Shown here piece by piece: positions 21,669-32,400 of a stretch of DNA of 52,636 bases. The position numbers and the translations under genes are program-made. The notes under the pieces are model-generated. The model saw only the letters and a program-made list of their open reading frames with translations. It had not been told where the DNA came from and did not search any database. The stretch's first letter is position 1. Each line of letters opens with the position of its first letter. This DNA is from Brachionus koreanus (lineage: Eukaryota > Rotifera > Eurotatoria > Ploima > Brachionidae), in the NCBI GenBank assembly GCA_016987375.1, contig PJRA01000401.1:871015-923650 (forward strand), read 5' to 3'.

Positions 21669-24155
21669 ATGGATTTGTTTCAGCTTCAAAACAAATTTTT
21701 TATTTTAGTCAGCATCTGCTTATTATGTTCAGCAAATTTTTTAGATTTGTGTGGAAATCTGGACAATCAAGACTCATCTGGTTCAATAAACGTCAAAAAT
21801 TTAAATTACACAAGAATATCCTTAAATAATGAAGATAAAATTGAAAAAGATGGTTTTAAAAATCTTAATATATTGAATTTAATTATAAGGAATGTTAAAA
21901 TGGACAGCGATTTTTTCGATAAACTATCCAGTGTTTTGCATATTGAAAATCTTGTATTTTTAACAGCGATCAACATCACTAATGTTCTGAATGATCAGAC
22001 ATTTTTGAAACTATCAAACAAAATTAATTCAATCTGCTTCAAAAATCTTCTGGACATCCAAGAATCAGAACTTGTTTACATCTTAAACAAAATAGTTTTG
22101 CTCAACTTCAAAAAATTAACACTTGAACTAATCAATTTACCATCATTGAACTTAAATCTATCAAACTTAAAAAGTATTTTAGTTCTAAATTTTCATCATT
22201 GCTTTATCAGCTATTTAGAGATTGTTGTGAACAATAAAATAAATTTTTTAAACATTTATCATAGCAATATATCAACTATTTTAATTAAATCAAATGGATC
22301 AAATGGTAATTTAGCCGAAGTAAAATTAAAGAATAGTTATTTAAATTGGATTGATATACCCGAACATTTTAAATTAAAAAAAATAAATTTTAATCAAAAC
22401 AATTTTAAAAATTTACAAAAAAATTTTTTTACTCTATTTAGATCATTAGAAATTTTGTCACTTGATTTGAATGAAATAGAATCAATTGAACCTGGAAGTT
22501 TAGATTATATGTGCCACCTTGAACAACTATTTCTAAGTGGTAATTTACTTAATGAATCAGTTCGATTTAATTTTTGCTCTTTACAATACCTTGATCTTGA
22601 TAACAACAAATTTACTTCTTTTTCATCCATTCTAAATTTGAACAATTCAAAAACCATCAAATTTCTTCATCTTTCTTATAATATGATCGAAACATTGGAC
22701 CTTGATTTACCAGCTCTTCAATCATTGAATGTTTCTCACAATAGAATTAAAATAGTATGTTCAATTGGTGGAATCATATTTGATTTTAGCTCAAATGTTA
22801 TTAATGTTTCTGAATTGCTTTTGTTCAATTATGAACAAAAGATAATGCTTGTCAAAAATTCAATCAAACATCTAAGCGAAAAAGATTTAGAAAAATTTGA
22901 AAATACATCTGAGCTCAATTTATCTTTCAATCAGATTGAGAACATTCAATTTCCTGTTCTTAATCATCTAAAAATTTTAATATTTAATAATAACAAATTA
23001 ACAATTATTAAAAAAGATACATTTAAAAATTTATTTAATTTAACTATTTTGAATTTGTCTCTAAATCGCATAGTATATTTTGAAACAGATAGTTTTATGT
23101 TTAATAAAAAACTTGAATATGTTTATTTGGACAACAATTTGTTTGTGCAAATTCCCGATTTTATTTATCAATCCAGACTTAAATATTTAAATTTAAATAA
23201 TTTGATTAATATGAAAATTTTAGGCAAAAATGCGTTTGGAAATTTTAGCAATATTTTTCCTTTGCAAATTGATTTTCTTTTCAACAATTTGATGTTTTTA
23301 AGTAGCAAGGTATTTTGCTCAAATATGTTCAAGAACATAGTTTTTTTCACAGATACTGCACATTTGATTGACAAATGTTCTCTAATGCAATTGAAAAATA
23401 GAAATTTTACTTTTCAATTGAACAAAGCGGTTAGTTGTGACTTTATAAAAATGTCTTTAAGTCAAAATATTTCAATTAGAGGCATTGATTCTAATTGTGA
23501 CAGCTACAATTTTAATAATGACTGCAATTATGAGTATAACCAGCAATTTAATTGTTTAATCAATATTGAACAAGATGAATTTGAAATTTTGGAAATTTAT
23601 GCCACGGATTTTTGTGAACTAGTAGAAAATTTTTATTGTTTTAAAAGTGAATTTTTGGTTGTAAATTGTTCGACAACAAAAAACTTAAGTTACTCTAATC
23701 ATGGACATTTAAGCGACTTTACATATGAATTGCTGGATGATGAGGCTAATTTTTTAATTGTAAATTTTTTTTCAAATTCAATGCTCATTTATCACAAAAA
23801 TTCTGGGACATCAGTTTTGATCAAAAAAGAAAACAAAAATTTTTCTTTGATTTTAAAATTGAAAAAGTTTTTATTTAAAAATATTGATGGAATGATAAAA
23901 AATGGATGTTTTAGAAGCCAAAAATTTAAATTAAATTATTCATTTATATCTGGCATTAATGTATATTCAAATTTATCAGAATATTTGAGTAAATTTGAAA
24001 TTGAAAATGAGTATGGATATATTGATTCAAATAAATTGTTATTAAAGTTGAATCAAGATCTTTTTCCAAATCAAACATTTAATAATGCTAACTCTAAAAT
24101 GACAGCTAAATTTACAATTTATTTTTTAATTATTGCATTTATTAAATGCAACTAG
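21669..24155 (+). CDS. Extracellular leucine-rich-repeat protein, probably GPI-anchored
   Basis: A single uninterrupted frame of 828 codons. Residues 1-23 form a signal peptide (KFFILVSICLLCSANF). The middle carries many LRRs with the LxxLxLxxNxI pattern, such as LEILSLDLNEIESIEPGSL, LKILIFNNNKLTIIKKDTF and LTILNLSLNRIVYFETDSF. A cysteine-containing region of about 250 residues follows. The C-terminus is a short hydrophobic tail (TIYFLIIAFIKCN) with no basic cytoplasmic end, which suggests a GPI signal and not a membrane-spanning receptor. Several NxS/T sequons fit secretion. LRR ectodomains usually mediate protein binding in adhesion or recognition; no partner can be named. The gene sits between two inverted repeats and has no visible intron. 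Confidence 0.8.
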   Translation: MDLFQLQNKFFILVSICLLCSANFLDLCGNLDNQDSSGSINVKNLNYTRISLNNEDKIEKDGFKNLNILNLIIRNVKMDSDFFDKLSSVLHIENLVFLTAINITNVLNDQTFLKLSNKINSICFKNLLDIQESELVYILNKIVLLNFKKLTLELINLPSLNLNLSNLKSILVLNFHHCFISYLEIVVNNKINFLNIYHSNISTILIKSNGSNGNLAEVKLKNSYLNWIDIPEHFKLKKINFNQNNFKNLQKNFFTLFRSLEILSLDLNEIESIEPGSLDYMCHLEQLFLSGNLLNESVRFNFCSLQYLDLDNNKFTSFSSILNLNNSKTIKFLHLSYNMIETLDLDLPALQSLNVSHNRIKIVCSIGGIIFDFSSNVINVSELLLFNYEQKIMLVKNSIKHLSEKDLEKFENTSELNLSFNQIENIQFPVLNHLKILIFNNNKLTIIKKDTFKNLFNLTILNLSLNRIVYFETDSFMFNKKLEYVYLDNNLFVQIPDFIYQSRLKYLNLNNLINMKILGKNAFGNFSNIFPLQIDFLFNNLMFLSSKVFCSNMFKNIVFFTDTAHLIDKCSLMQLKNRNFTFQLNKAVSCDFIKMSLSQNISIRGIDSNCDSYNFNNDCNYEYNQQFNCLINIEQDEFEILEIYATDFCELVENFYCFKSEFLVVNCSTTKNLSYSNHGHLSDFTYELLDDEANFLIVNFFSNSMLIYHKNSGTSVLIKKENKNFSLILKLKKFLFKNIDGMIKNGCFRSQKFKLNYSFISGINVYSNLSEYLSKFEIENEYGYIDSNKLLLKLNQDLFPNQTFNNANSKMTAKFTIYFLIIAFIKCN

Positions 24156-24394
24156 ATTTTTCTATTAAGTTTTTCCAATCTTTTTTTTTTTATATAAAAT
24201 CATATTTAAATTTGTCCTTGCTACTTAAAATTTAATTAGATAAATAAATAGTAATAAAAAAATATTTTAACGAATAACTCTTTTAAAATTACTCTCTTTT
24301 ACAAATATAATTATACTAGCATATATATGAAATCAGAGCACAACTTGCTCTGACTTATTGTATATACTAACACAAACAGAATCGGGGTTGTGAA
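24156..24394. other. Short hairpin downstream of the LRR gene
   Basis: A perfect 8-base stem, TCAGAGCA/TGCTCTGA, with a CAACT loop lies at 24333-24353, flanked by AT-rich sequence. No gene is seen. Confidence 0.4.
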
Positions 24395-24676
24395 GTTAGT
24401 TTCAATTCGGTCTTTTCAATTCAGAAAAACTTGAAAAACTGTTTTACTATATTTAGATAATTTAGTTCTGTAAATGCTTAATGTTTAAGCCCAGTTGATT
24501 ACAATACTTTTTAATGGCGTGCAAAATGTAGAAAATTGCAGCGTACTTTGCAGACTTATTCTGCTGCATTAAGCCAATTTTCTTAAACATTAAGCATTTT
24601 ACAGAACTAAATTATCTATTTTAGTAAAAAAGTTATTTAAATTTTTCTGAATTGAAAAGATCGAATTGAAACGAAC
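24395..24676. mobile_element. 282-bp hairpin (MITE-like) element
   Basis: The left arm, about 24395-24487 (GTTAGTTTCAATTCGGTC through AATGTTTAAG), is repeated inverted at about 24585-24676, ending GATCGAATTGAAACGAAC. The centre holds about 100 unique bases. A solo arm occurs at 20410-20523, proving the sequence is a mobile or duplicated unit. Confidence 0.7.
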
Positions 24677-25666
24677 TTGACAAAAAGGCCTAAATATTCT
24701 TTATTTTCTGCATTCAGGCTACAAAACTTATTCATTGCTTTCTCTTTGTCAAAATTAGGTGTAGTAGATTTATTGACATTGAAGTTAATCTTCCATTATT
24801 TAACAAATTCGGAGCATTTTTTAAGGATAACTGTTCAAATTACTTTTTATTTAAAAAAAAGGACAAAAATAAAGCATCAATAAGATTTTAAACTTCTCCA
24901 ACAATAAAAAATAAACAAATAATACCAAAAATTAATAATTTCAACAAAGAATAATGGGATGAAAATGACCAAGTCGAATAGCAGTACAATGTTTGTGGAT
25001 GGTGATCAATATGTATTCATTTGTCTAGTTCAAACAATTAGAATTATAATTATTTTTAAAAAAATTTTTTTCAATTAAAACTCAAAAAATAAAAATAAAA
25101 TTAAAATCTTTTATCAAAATAATTAAGTTTGAAGAATATTTATATAAATAAATGATGTCAATCGATTTTGTGAATCGAATTTTAATCATTTGAAAAGAAA
25201 ATTTTTCCTCAAAATCATTAAAATGTAAAAGCACTATCAATTAATCTCTCAATTCTTTTGGTCAAAACAGTTTATAAAAACTGATGGGAGCATTTTAAAT
25301 GAGAATTTCATATATAGATTATATCAATTAAGGTCCCTTAATTAAACCTTGATTAAAATTTGTAATTCTTGAAAATTTTATTTTTAGATTTATTCTTTGG
25401 AAATCAAGCATTCTAGAAAATGATTTAAAAAATTGTTTACTCTGTTTAAGTGACATTTTATTCAAAATTGAGCACTTTTTTGAAAAAACAGATTATTTTA
25501 CTTTTTAATTATAATTAAATTTGAAAAATATTTTTATAAAATTTTTGACTTGTTTTCAAAATGAGTTAGTTTATGTACAAATCTGAATAAAAAGCATTTT
25601 TTCCTGAACAAGTTTTTTATTTATTAATTATTGAATAATTTTTTGGTTTTTCAGTTTTTTTTTTTT
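24677..25666. other. AT-rich intergenic stretch, no gene seen
   Basis: No supported gene; the 68-codon frame at 24677-24883 has no recognisable features. Sequence is AT-rich with long homopolymers up to the start of the right repeat arm. Confidence 0.5.
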
Positions 25667-27108
25667 GATTTTTATTTTTAAAGAAAAACATTTAAAAATA
25701 AATTTTTGAAAAAAGACCAAAAAATTTTAAACGCGCAATCAGATTTTGTATATCAGCTTTTTCCGTCGATGAAATTTAATTGCGCATTTAAAATTCTTTG
25801 TTCATTTATCGATAAATGAAATTTGATCAAAACATTTTACTTTTTCAAAAATTCTTTAGATTCAGAACACTGAACCTTAAATTTTTTAATTTATCTTTTA
25901 ATAAATTTTTAATTAATATTTTTATTATTTATTGATTTGACTCTCATAGGAAAAGTAAAAAAAATAAACAGAATAAAGGTGAAAAAGTTTTAAGTTTCTT
26001 CGAATCGCAAAAAAAAATTTTTTTTTTAAATATAATTGTGGAGGTATGCCCTTGGGTTTGTCCGAATAGCCTTCGCTTTCGTTTAAACCCTCAAATTTGA
26101 AAATTTTGAATTTTTACAAAAGAAAACAGGAGAAAAAAGAGTAATAGATACAATTTACCTAAATGTATTAATAGAATTCTGAAAAATTTATATAAAAAAT
26201 TAAAAATATTTGATAAGTAGAATAAACTTTACTCCTTAATTTGATTAATAAAGCACAGATGTCGTTGAGTTGCTCCTCATGATCTTACAGATTTCTTTAT
26301 TCAACGAAGCATTAAAATTTGTAAGAAACTATTTAAAAAAAATCATCACTTTTCATTAGAAGAAGTGATAATCTATTTTCAAAATTATGAACACAGAAAT
26401 CAATGACTGGATTCATCTAAACTATGTCAGTCAGCCGTAAAAAGAAGAAGCTTTGACAAAAAGGTGCTGTTGTGTGTTGGGTGGTTTTTCCAAGGAGTAA
26501 TTTACTTTGAATTGGTTCCAGATGATCGTATTGATTAGATTGAAGAACAATGGTAAAAATAAAAGAGCAAGAAAAGATCGAAATCCTACTTAATCCAGTA
26601 TATAACCCCAATATTTTTCTTTATTTGTCTAAATGAAATTTACATTCTTAAATTCTATTTTGAAGAAATAATATTAATATTAAATTTTTTTACCAAATTA
26701 TATTTATTTATTTTGAAATATATAAATTATTTAATTAATTCATTTATTTGAAGAAAGTTTTCCAATAATTAAGAGCAGCTCAAATTGCTTATAGCAGACA
26801 TTTAAAAAAATTGCTAAATTTAAATATGAAAGCTGGATTTTTATTAATAAACTTGTATTTTATGATAAATAGCGTAAGGGTGAACTTGTTCAATTTTGCA
26901 GTTGGAACCGAGAATGGCTTTTTAAAAATCTTCAATCAAACAAATGAAATATTTTCTTTATATAATCCCACAAAGAATTACTCATCAATTCAAATAATAA
27001 AAAGAAATTTTTTGGCAGTTGGTTCAAACGATGGAACAATTGAGATTTATTTTGTAGAAACGAAAAATTTAACAAGATTGTTAAAAAAGATTTCTTTCAG
27101 CCATTTTA
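25667..27108. repeat. Right arm of the large inverted repeat
   Basis: This is the reverse complement of 19081-20403. It contains the intact 5' part of the WD40-EGF gene (from 26826), including the signal-peptide segment that the left arm lacks, so the right copy is the more complete one. A copy of the dispersed repeat lies at 26385-26530 on the minus strand. The inner end is at a poly-T tract near 25665. Confidence 0.85.
26385..26530 (-). repeat. Copy 4 of the unnamed dispersed repeat (in right arm)
   Basis: The minus strand reads HLEPIQSKLLLGKTTQ followed by the SFFFLRLTDIV block. It is the inverted-repeat partner of 19540-19680 and a relative of the copies at 7000 and 15220. Confidence 0.4.
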
Positions 27109-28421
27109 ATTCTAGAATTTCTTCCATTTTAGCAAGTGAAAAATATTTGATTAGTGCTTCAATTGATGGAACAATTAAAACATGGAATCTCACTGACTTT
27201 ACCGAATTCACTTTAAAATCTCATAATCAAGGCTTAATTAAATTAAAGCATAATTCTAATAATAGCAATGAATTTATATCAATAGGCAGTGATAACAAAA
27301 TAAAATATTGGAATTTAATAAACCTTAATTTGAAACAAAGTTATTCATTTATTTGTTCTAATTTTAAAGATGGTGAAATTCTTGATGATAAATTGTTTGC
27401 ATTAGCCTGCATTGTAAACACAAGAATACATTTTTTGAATGGTACGACAAATTTTTTTCTACCACCAGATAGTCAAACAACAAGCTTAGTCAAATTGAAT
27501 TCATCAAATTTATTATGTGGTCTTGAAAATGGTAAAATAAAGATATTAGATATTGAGAAAAGTAAGTTTGTTAAAACAATTAAAGCACACTCAAACAATG
27601 TGAGATCGATGAAAATTTTTCAAGACATTTTAATAACAATTGGTGGTGATAACACGATTAAGTTGTGGAATATCACAAATTTAGATCAACTAAATTCATT
27701 TGATATTGTTAAACCATCATGTTTGAAAATCATAAATGAAGATTACACATTTGAAGGAAAAGATATTCCATTACAACTTTCAACTGCAAGATATCCTGAA
27801 AATTTTAGTGATACAACGTCATCAATTGATATTTTTTACATTAAACAACATGAATTAAATAAATATTTCAACTTGATTATTTCCAAGATTGAGTTAAATA
27901 ATTGCCTGCTCAATTGTTCAAATAATGGAAGATGTAAACATTTTTTAAAGAAAAATTATTTAGAATGTGAATGCTTCGAAAATTTTATTGGATCATTCTG
28001 TCAAATAGATAAGAGACCATGCTCTTCTAGTCCATGTCTAAACCAAGGAACATGCATAAATGACTCAAATGATTTCAAATGTGAATGTGTAAACGAGAAC
28101 TATTATGGTAAATATTGTGAAAAAGAAGTTGATTTATGTTCAAATGAGACTTGTTCTAATCATGGCAAGTGCCTTGTTAATGATAAACGTGAAATTTATT
28201 GCAAATGTTTTTATCTGTACAAGGGTAAAAAATGTGAATTAGAATCAAAAGAAATTATAGTTAAGAGATTTGTCATAACAACATCGACAATAATTGCAAT
28301 AATAATATTAATTATATTCTTTTTAGTATTAATAGTTTTTGATTTTATTAGAATATGGCAAAAAAAGAATCGTAAGCCAAAAAAGAAGCCTCTTATTCAA
28401 AAATTTAAATATGTGAATTGA
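26826..28421 (+). CDS. Secreted-side WD40 propeller-EGF-transmembrane protein
   Basis: An intronless frame of 531 codons from the ATG at 26826. The frame also opens upstream with TTG, but ATG followed directly by a hydrophobic stretch is the natural start. Order: signal peptide (residues 1 to about 20, AGFLLINLYFMINSV); WD40-type repeats to about 300 (AVGSNDGTIEIY, SASIDGTIKTWNL, SIGSDNKIKYWNL, TIGGDNTIKLWNI); a linker; three EGF domains at about 359-478 (CSNNGRC, CSSSPCLNQGTC, CSNETCSNHGKC); a membrane helix at about 482-507; and a short basic tail. Numerous NxS/T sites fit an extracellular propeller. WD40 propellers are normally intracellular, so this layout is unusual. It is probably a surface receptor or adhesion protein. 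The paralog (17443-18253) has introns; this copy has none. Confidence 0.85.
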   Translation: MKAGFLLINLYFMINSVRVNLFNFAVGTENGFLKIFNQTNEIFSLYNPTKNYSSIQIIKRNFLAVGSNDGTIEIYFVETKNLTRLLKKISFSHFNSRISSILASEKYLISASIDGTIKTWNLTDFTEFTLKSHNQGLIKLKHNSNNSNEFISIGSDNKIKYWNLINLNLKQSYSFICSNFKDGEILDDKLFALACIVNTRIHFLNGTTNFFLPPDSQTTSLVKLNSSNLLCGLENGKIKILDIEKSKFVKTIKAHSNNVRSMKIFQDILITIGGDNTIKLWNITNLDQLNSFDIVKPSCLKIINEDYTFEGKDIPLQLSTARYPENFSDTTSSIDIFYIKQHELNKYFNLIISKIELNNCLLNCSNNGRCKHFLKKNYLECECFENFIGSFCQIDKRPCSSSPCLNQGTCINDSNDFKCECVNENYYGKYCEKEVDLCSNETCSNHGKCLVNDKREIYCKCFYLYKGKKCELESKEIIVKRFVITTSTIIAIIILIIFFLVLIVFDFIRIWQKKNRKPKKKPLIQKFKYVN

Positions 28422-29496
28422 AAAATTTTTCGAACTTAAAATTGAAAAAAATTTAAAAAAAAAACAACTTTTTTTAGAAAAAAGTTAATAAAATTAATTT
28501 TAACTTTTTAATGTTTTTAGTATTATAAAAATTCAAAAACAAACAAAACAATTTTTTTGATAAATTGAAATTTAATTAAATAAAATATTAAAAAAAAAAA
28601 CTGCAAAAAATTGCTTCATTATTAGTGTTAGATCTTTATTACTTAAAATAAAAATTTTTACTTTCTTTTTTTTTTTAAGGAAAGCAAAATCAATATCAAT
28701 AAATTATCAATCAGATTTTAATAGATTAAAATTTTATAAATCCTCTACTTTTTTACATAAGAAAAAGTATTTTAATAATTAAAGGTGATAAAGTATGTAG
28801 CGCTTTTTTTTTGCATTTTATTTGAGTAAATTTTAATTTATTAAAAAAGAAAAAATTTTTTTTTTTTTTGTTTTTAATTTCAAAATTCCATGTTAACTTG
28901 AGCTTTAGTTCGAAGAGAAATGTCTTAAGCCAGAATATCCCAGCTTTCTTTAAGCGAAGATGTTTTTAAGACGCCTGTTTTTATTTGTTTTCATTTTTGT
29001 CAACCTGGCTGGCCCGTTTCCAAGCCGAAACACCATGTATTTTTCCGAATTAGCTTCAGATTTGCCACAAAAATTTTCTCCATTTTTGCACTTAATGCTT
29101 TTATTCAAATTCGTTTATTTAAATTTATTTTTTGCTTTTTTATTTCAAAAAAAATCTTTCATGTCAAAATTGACAATTTAATTCATTAATTTAACTAACA
29201 TTTGGAAATATTGTGACAAGTTAAACAATGCAAATAACTAAAATTGAATTGTTTTATAAAAAAAATTTTGAAAAAGTCTTTCTAAAAATGATTCAATTTA
29301 ATAAATTTAAAAAAGATTATTTTCAAAATATTACATAATATTATTAACTCAAAAATGTGTTAATATTCAAAGACTGTCTGCTATTTTCTAGTTTCTAAAC
29401 AACTTGAAAATTGTTTACCTGTGTTTTTAAAAAAAGGAGAAAAAAAAATATGAATTATTTTATTTGAATGATTTAAAAAATAAAAAAGGTAAAAAT
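28422..29496. other. Intergenic region with one doubtful small frame
   Basis: AT-rich DNA. A 73-codon plus frame at 28960-29181 starts with a signal-peptide-like stretch (MFLRRLFLFVFIFVNLAG) and lies in slightly GC-richer sequence. The rest of its frame is low-complexity, and no splice partner is convincing. It could be the first exon of a small secreted protein, or chance. Confidence 0.3.
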
Positions 29497-32400
29497 ATGA
29501 AAAAAACAGAAAATAATTACAGTGCTGTCAAAGCGCGTCAAAGCCGGAAGACCCGAAAAAGTCGACGTAGTTACAGTCCAAGCCAATTGCTTTCAGGGCT
29601 AAACAAAGCTATAAATAAAGAAGTCGATACTCCGGAGCAGTCTGAATACGACGATCCAGATCTTACCAAGTTCATCGAAATATCAGACCTTGTTTGGGCT
29701 AAAAAGGATGCAAAATCAAAACAGATGGCCGACATCAAACAGATTAATTTGAATGTTCCCAATGAAAATTCGAAGATTCCCGAGCGGTCCAGCTCTAACA
29801 GAGAGCCGAGGGCCAATCAAGTCCCTCAAGACATCAGACGATCTAATTCTGCCAAACCCATTTTAAAAGACCAAATTAAACAAGATAATTTGAAAATAAT
29901 CAATGAAGTTAGCAAAAAACCTTCAAAAAATCAAAAAGTAAAGCCTAAATTACAAGTGCCTCGACTATATGCCAATCAACCGCAAAAAATTGAGCAACCC
30001 ATTCCATTTGTGACTGAATCAAAATCAACTGTACAAAATGACAATGCACAATTTAGTCAAGAATACAAAATTTTAGTCAAAAAATTAAAAAAATATTTAA
30101 TTATTTTCACTGTTTGTATTGTTATTTTCGTTATAATCGGAATTGTTTTATCAATAGTACTTTCTGTTGTAATAAATAGTAATGATTAAATTTTTTGTAT
30201 TTTTTTTATTCAATTTTAGATAATTTTTTTTGTTAAAATTTAAGACTCTTGTTTGGTAAAAAAATGTGCCTCTAATTTAACAGATGATGGAAAAGGCATT
30301 GTTGAAACCACCACACAAAAAATTCAATCTACTATAGTGACTAGTTCAGAACAAACAACAATGTTGAGTACAAGACAGTCGACCATGTCTGAGATAGAAC
30401 CAACTGAACAAAAGCTTTCAATTACTTCAACTCAGACTAAAATGGACAAAATATGTGACTATGGATTTAGTGGAACTGATTGTCAAGATGGTAAGTTTAA
30501 CAAACATATTCAAAAAATTGAATTTTTTTGTTGTTTGGCAATAATTAAAGTCTGTAAAATTTTTTAAATTTATTAAGGTTTTTTTTAATGAAAAAAGAAA
30601 ACTATACGATTAAATTGGCTTCAGTGTAATTCATCCTGACTTTTAAATTGACTAATATTTTACCAAAAACACTGAAGAAATTATAGGAATTCTGAATTTA
30701 CGTAAAAATTAAAAGCCTTATGAGTTGATTTTTTTCTTTAATATTAAAATTTTTACATTTATATCAAATGAATCATTTTACTTGTTTATCAACGATATGT
30801 GTGTATATCTAAATTTATTATTTTTTGTAGATTTTGCTATATATTTTAGCTATTGAATATGGATTTTTATCAATTAAATGAAGTAATGGAAAAAAAATCA
30901 ACCAAAATTAATTAAATTTTTAAATGTGCTATCTTTTTAAATACAATATAGCAAACAGTTAAATGATATTCAATAAAATCTGAAAAGATTTTGAAAAGCA
31001 ATAATTGTCTATTTTTATTTTAATTTTAATATTTTCTTGTTTTTTTTAGAGATACCTTTAAAAACTCGATTACTATATTCATCAAAGGAAAAAAAATTGT
31101 AAAAACAGAAATAATGAGAAAAAAATATTAAAAAAACTATAAAATCAGCCAGAAAATTCATACCTCTAGCCGAAATACATAATATACTTAATAATTAAAA
31201 AAAATTAAATTACACATTAAGTCCGAAATTTATAAATTTTTACTATTTTGTAATGGTTAATTTAATTGGTAGTAATGTACTTTGATTTAAGATCTACTCA
31301 AGATGCTACTAGTCTAGTTTTAGGACTAATAAGTAATTCGTTTCAAATCAAATATGTTGATAAATTCTGAATTATAGTTAGAAAATTTTAAAAAATCTCT
31401 TGGTTTTAAATTTTTTATTTATTATAGTGCCTAAAATTGTTTGTAAAAAAAATAAAATATTATTTAATAATGAAATAAATTTAGCTGTAATTAAGAAAGT
31501 TTTCATCAATTATTTTCGATGAAATATACTAATTTTCATCGTCAAAATTAGATGAAATTGTTTCTAACTCATTAATGATTCATCTTTCAGTTTTCTTCAA
31601 TTTATCATCGTTTTTTTTGTGACTGGGAAAAGGCCATTTTAAAAAGATAGTTGTTTAGTGAATATGCATTTTTAGTGGGCTAAGGATTTAAGGGATGAAG
31701 ATTACTAAAGCATACAAAAAGTAATCATCACATAAACGGCAGTGTGAATTTTGGAACAAAAAACAAAAGCAAAAATTTTAAATTAAAATAACTTTTTTTC
31801 TAAGGGTCTAAAAATGTTCTGCAAAATGTATCAGCTGATTCAAAGTTTGTATCACCCAAATTTAGTCTATGCAAAAACGGTGCAATTGTGCAAAACAGTA
31901 TATCCATTAGAAAATTATTAAAATTAAATTGCAGAGATTTTACACAAACTATATTTGGGTGATAAAAACCTTGAATCAGCTTATACATTTTGCAGAACAT
32001 TTTTAGACCCTTAGAAAAAAAGTTATTTTAATTTAAAATTTTTTTGTTTAATGTAAAAATTAGCAGTTATGTGCAAAATTCCTAAAATTAAAAAATAAAA
32101 TTGCCAACTATTTATTGAAAAATTTTACAAGACAGATCAAAAATAATATTTTTAGTTAGTACTTTGATGCATAATTTTTTTTGAAATTAGAATGTGGCAA
32201 AAGTTTTGTTCAACCAAATGTCAAAATAGTGGGTGGAATTGAAGCAGTGCCAAAAAGCTGGCCTTGGACAGCATTAATTTATTTTAAATATAGAACTGAG
32301 CAAAGCGGATCAATAGTGGTATATTATTGTGGTGGAACTCTAATTGATCGAGTTACTGTTCTTACTGCAGCGCATTGCATTTTTGACACAATTTTCTACA

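Noticed and set aside
28960..29181. Small secreted-protein-like frame
   Set aside because: The hydrophobic start is suggestive, but the remainder is low-complexity and there is no further support; kept only as a remark.
29680..29720. ISDLVWAK motif resembling the start of a PWWP domain in the protease N-terminus
   Set aside because: No tryptophan-rich core or further PWWP strands follow, and the protein is membrane-bound.
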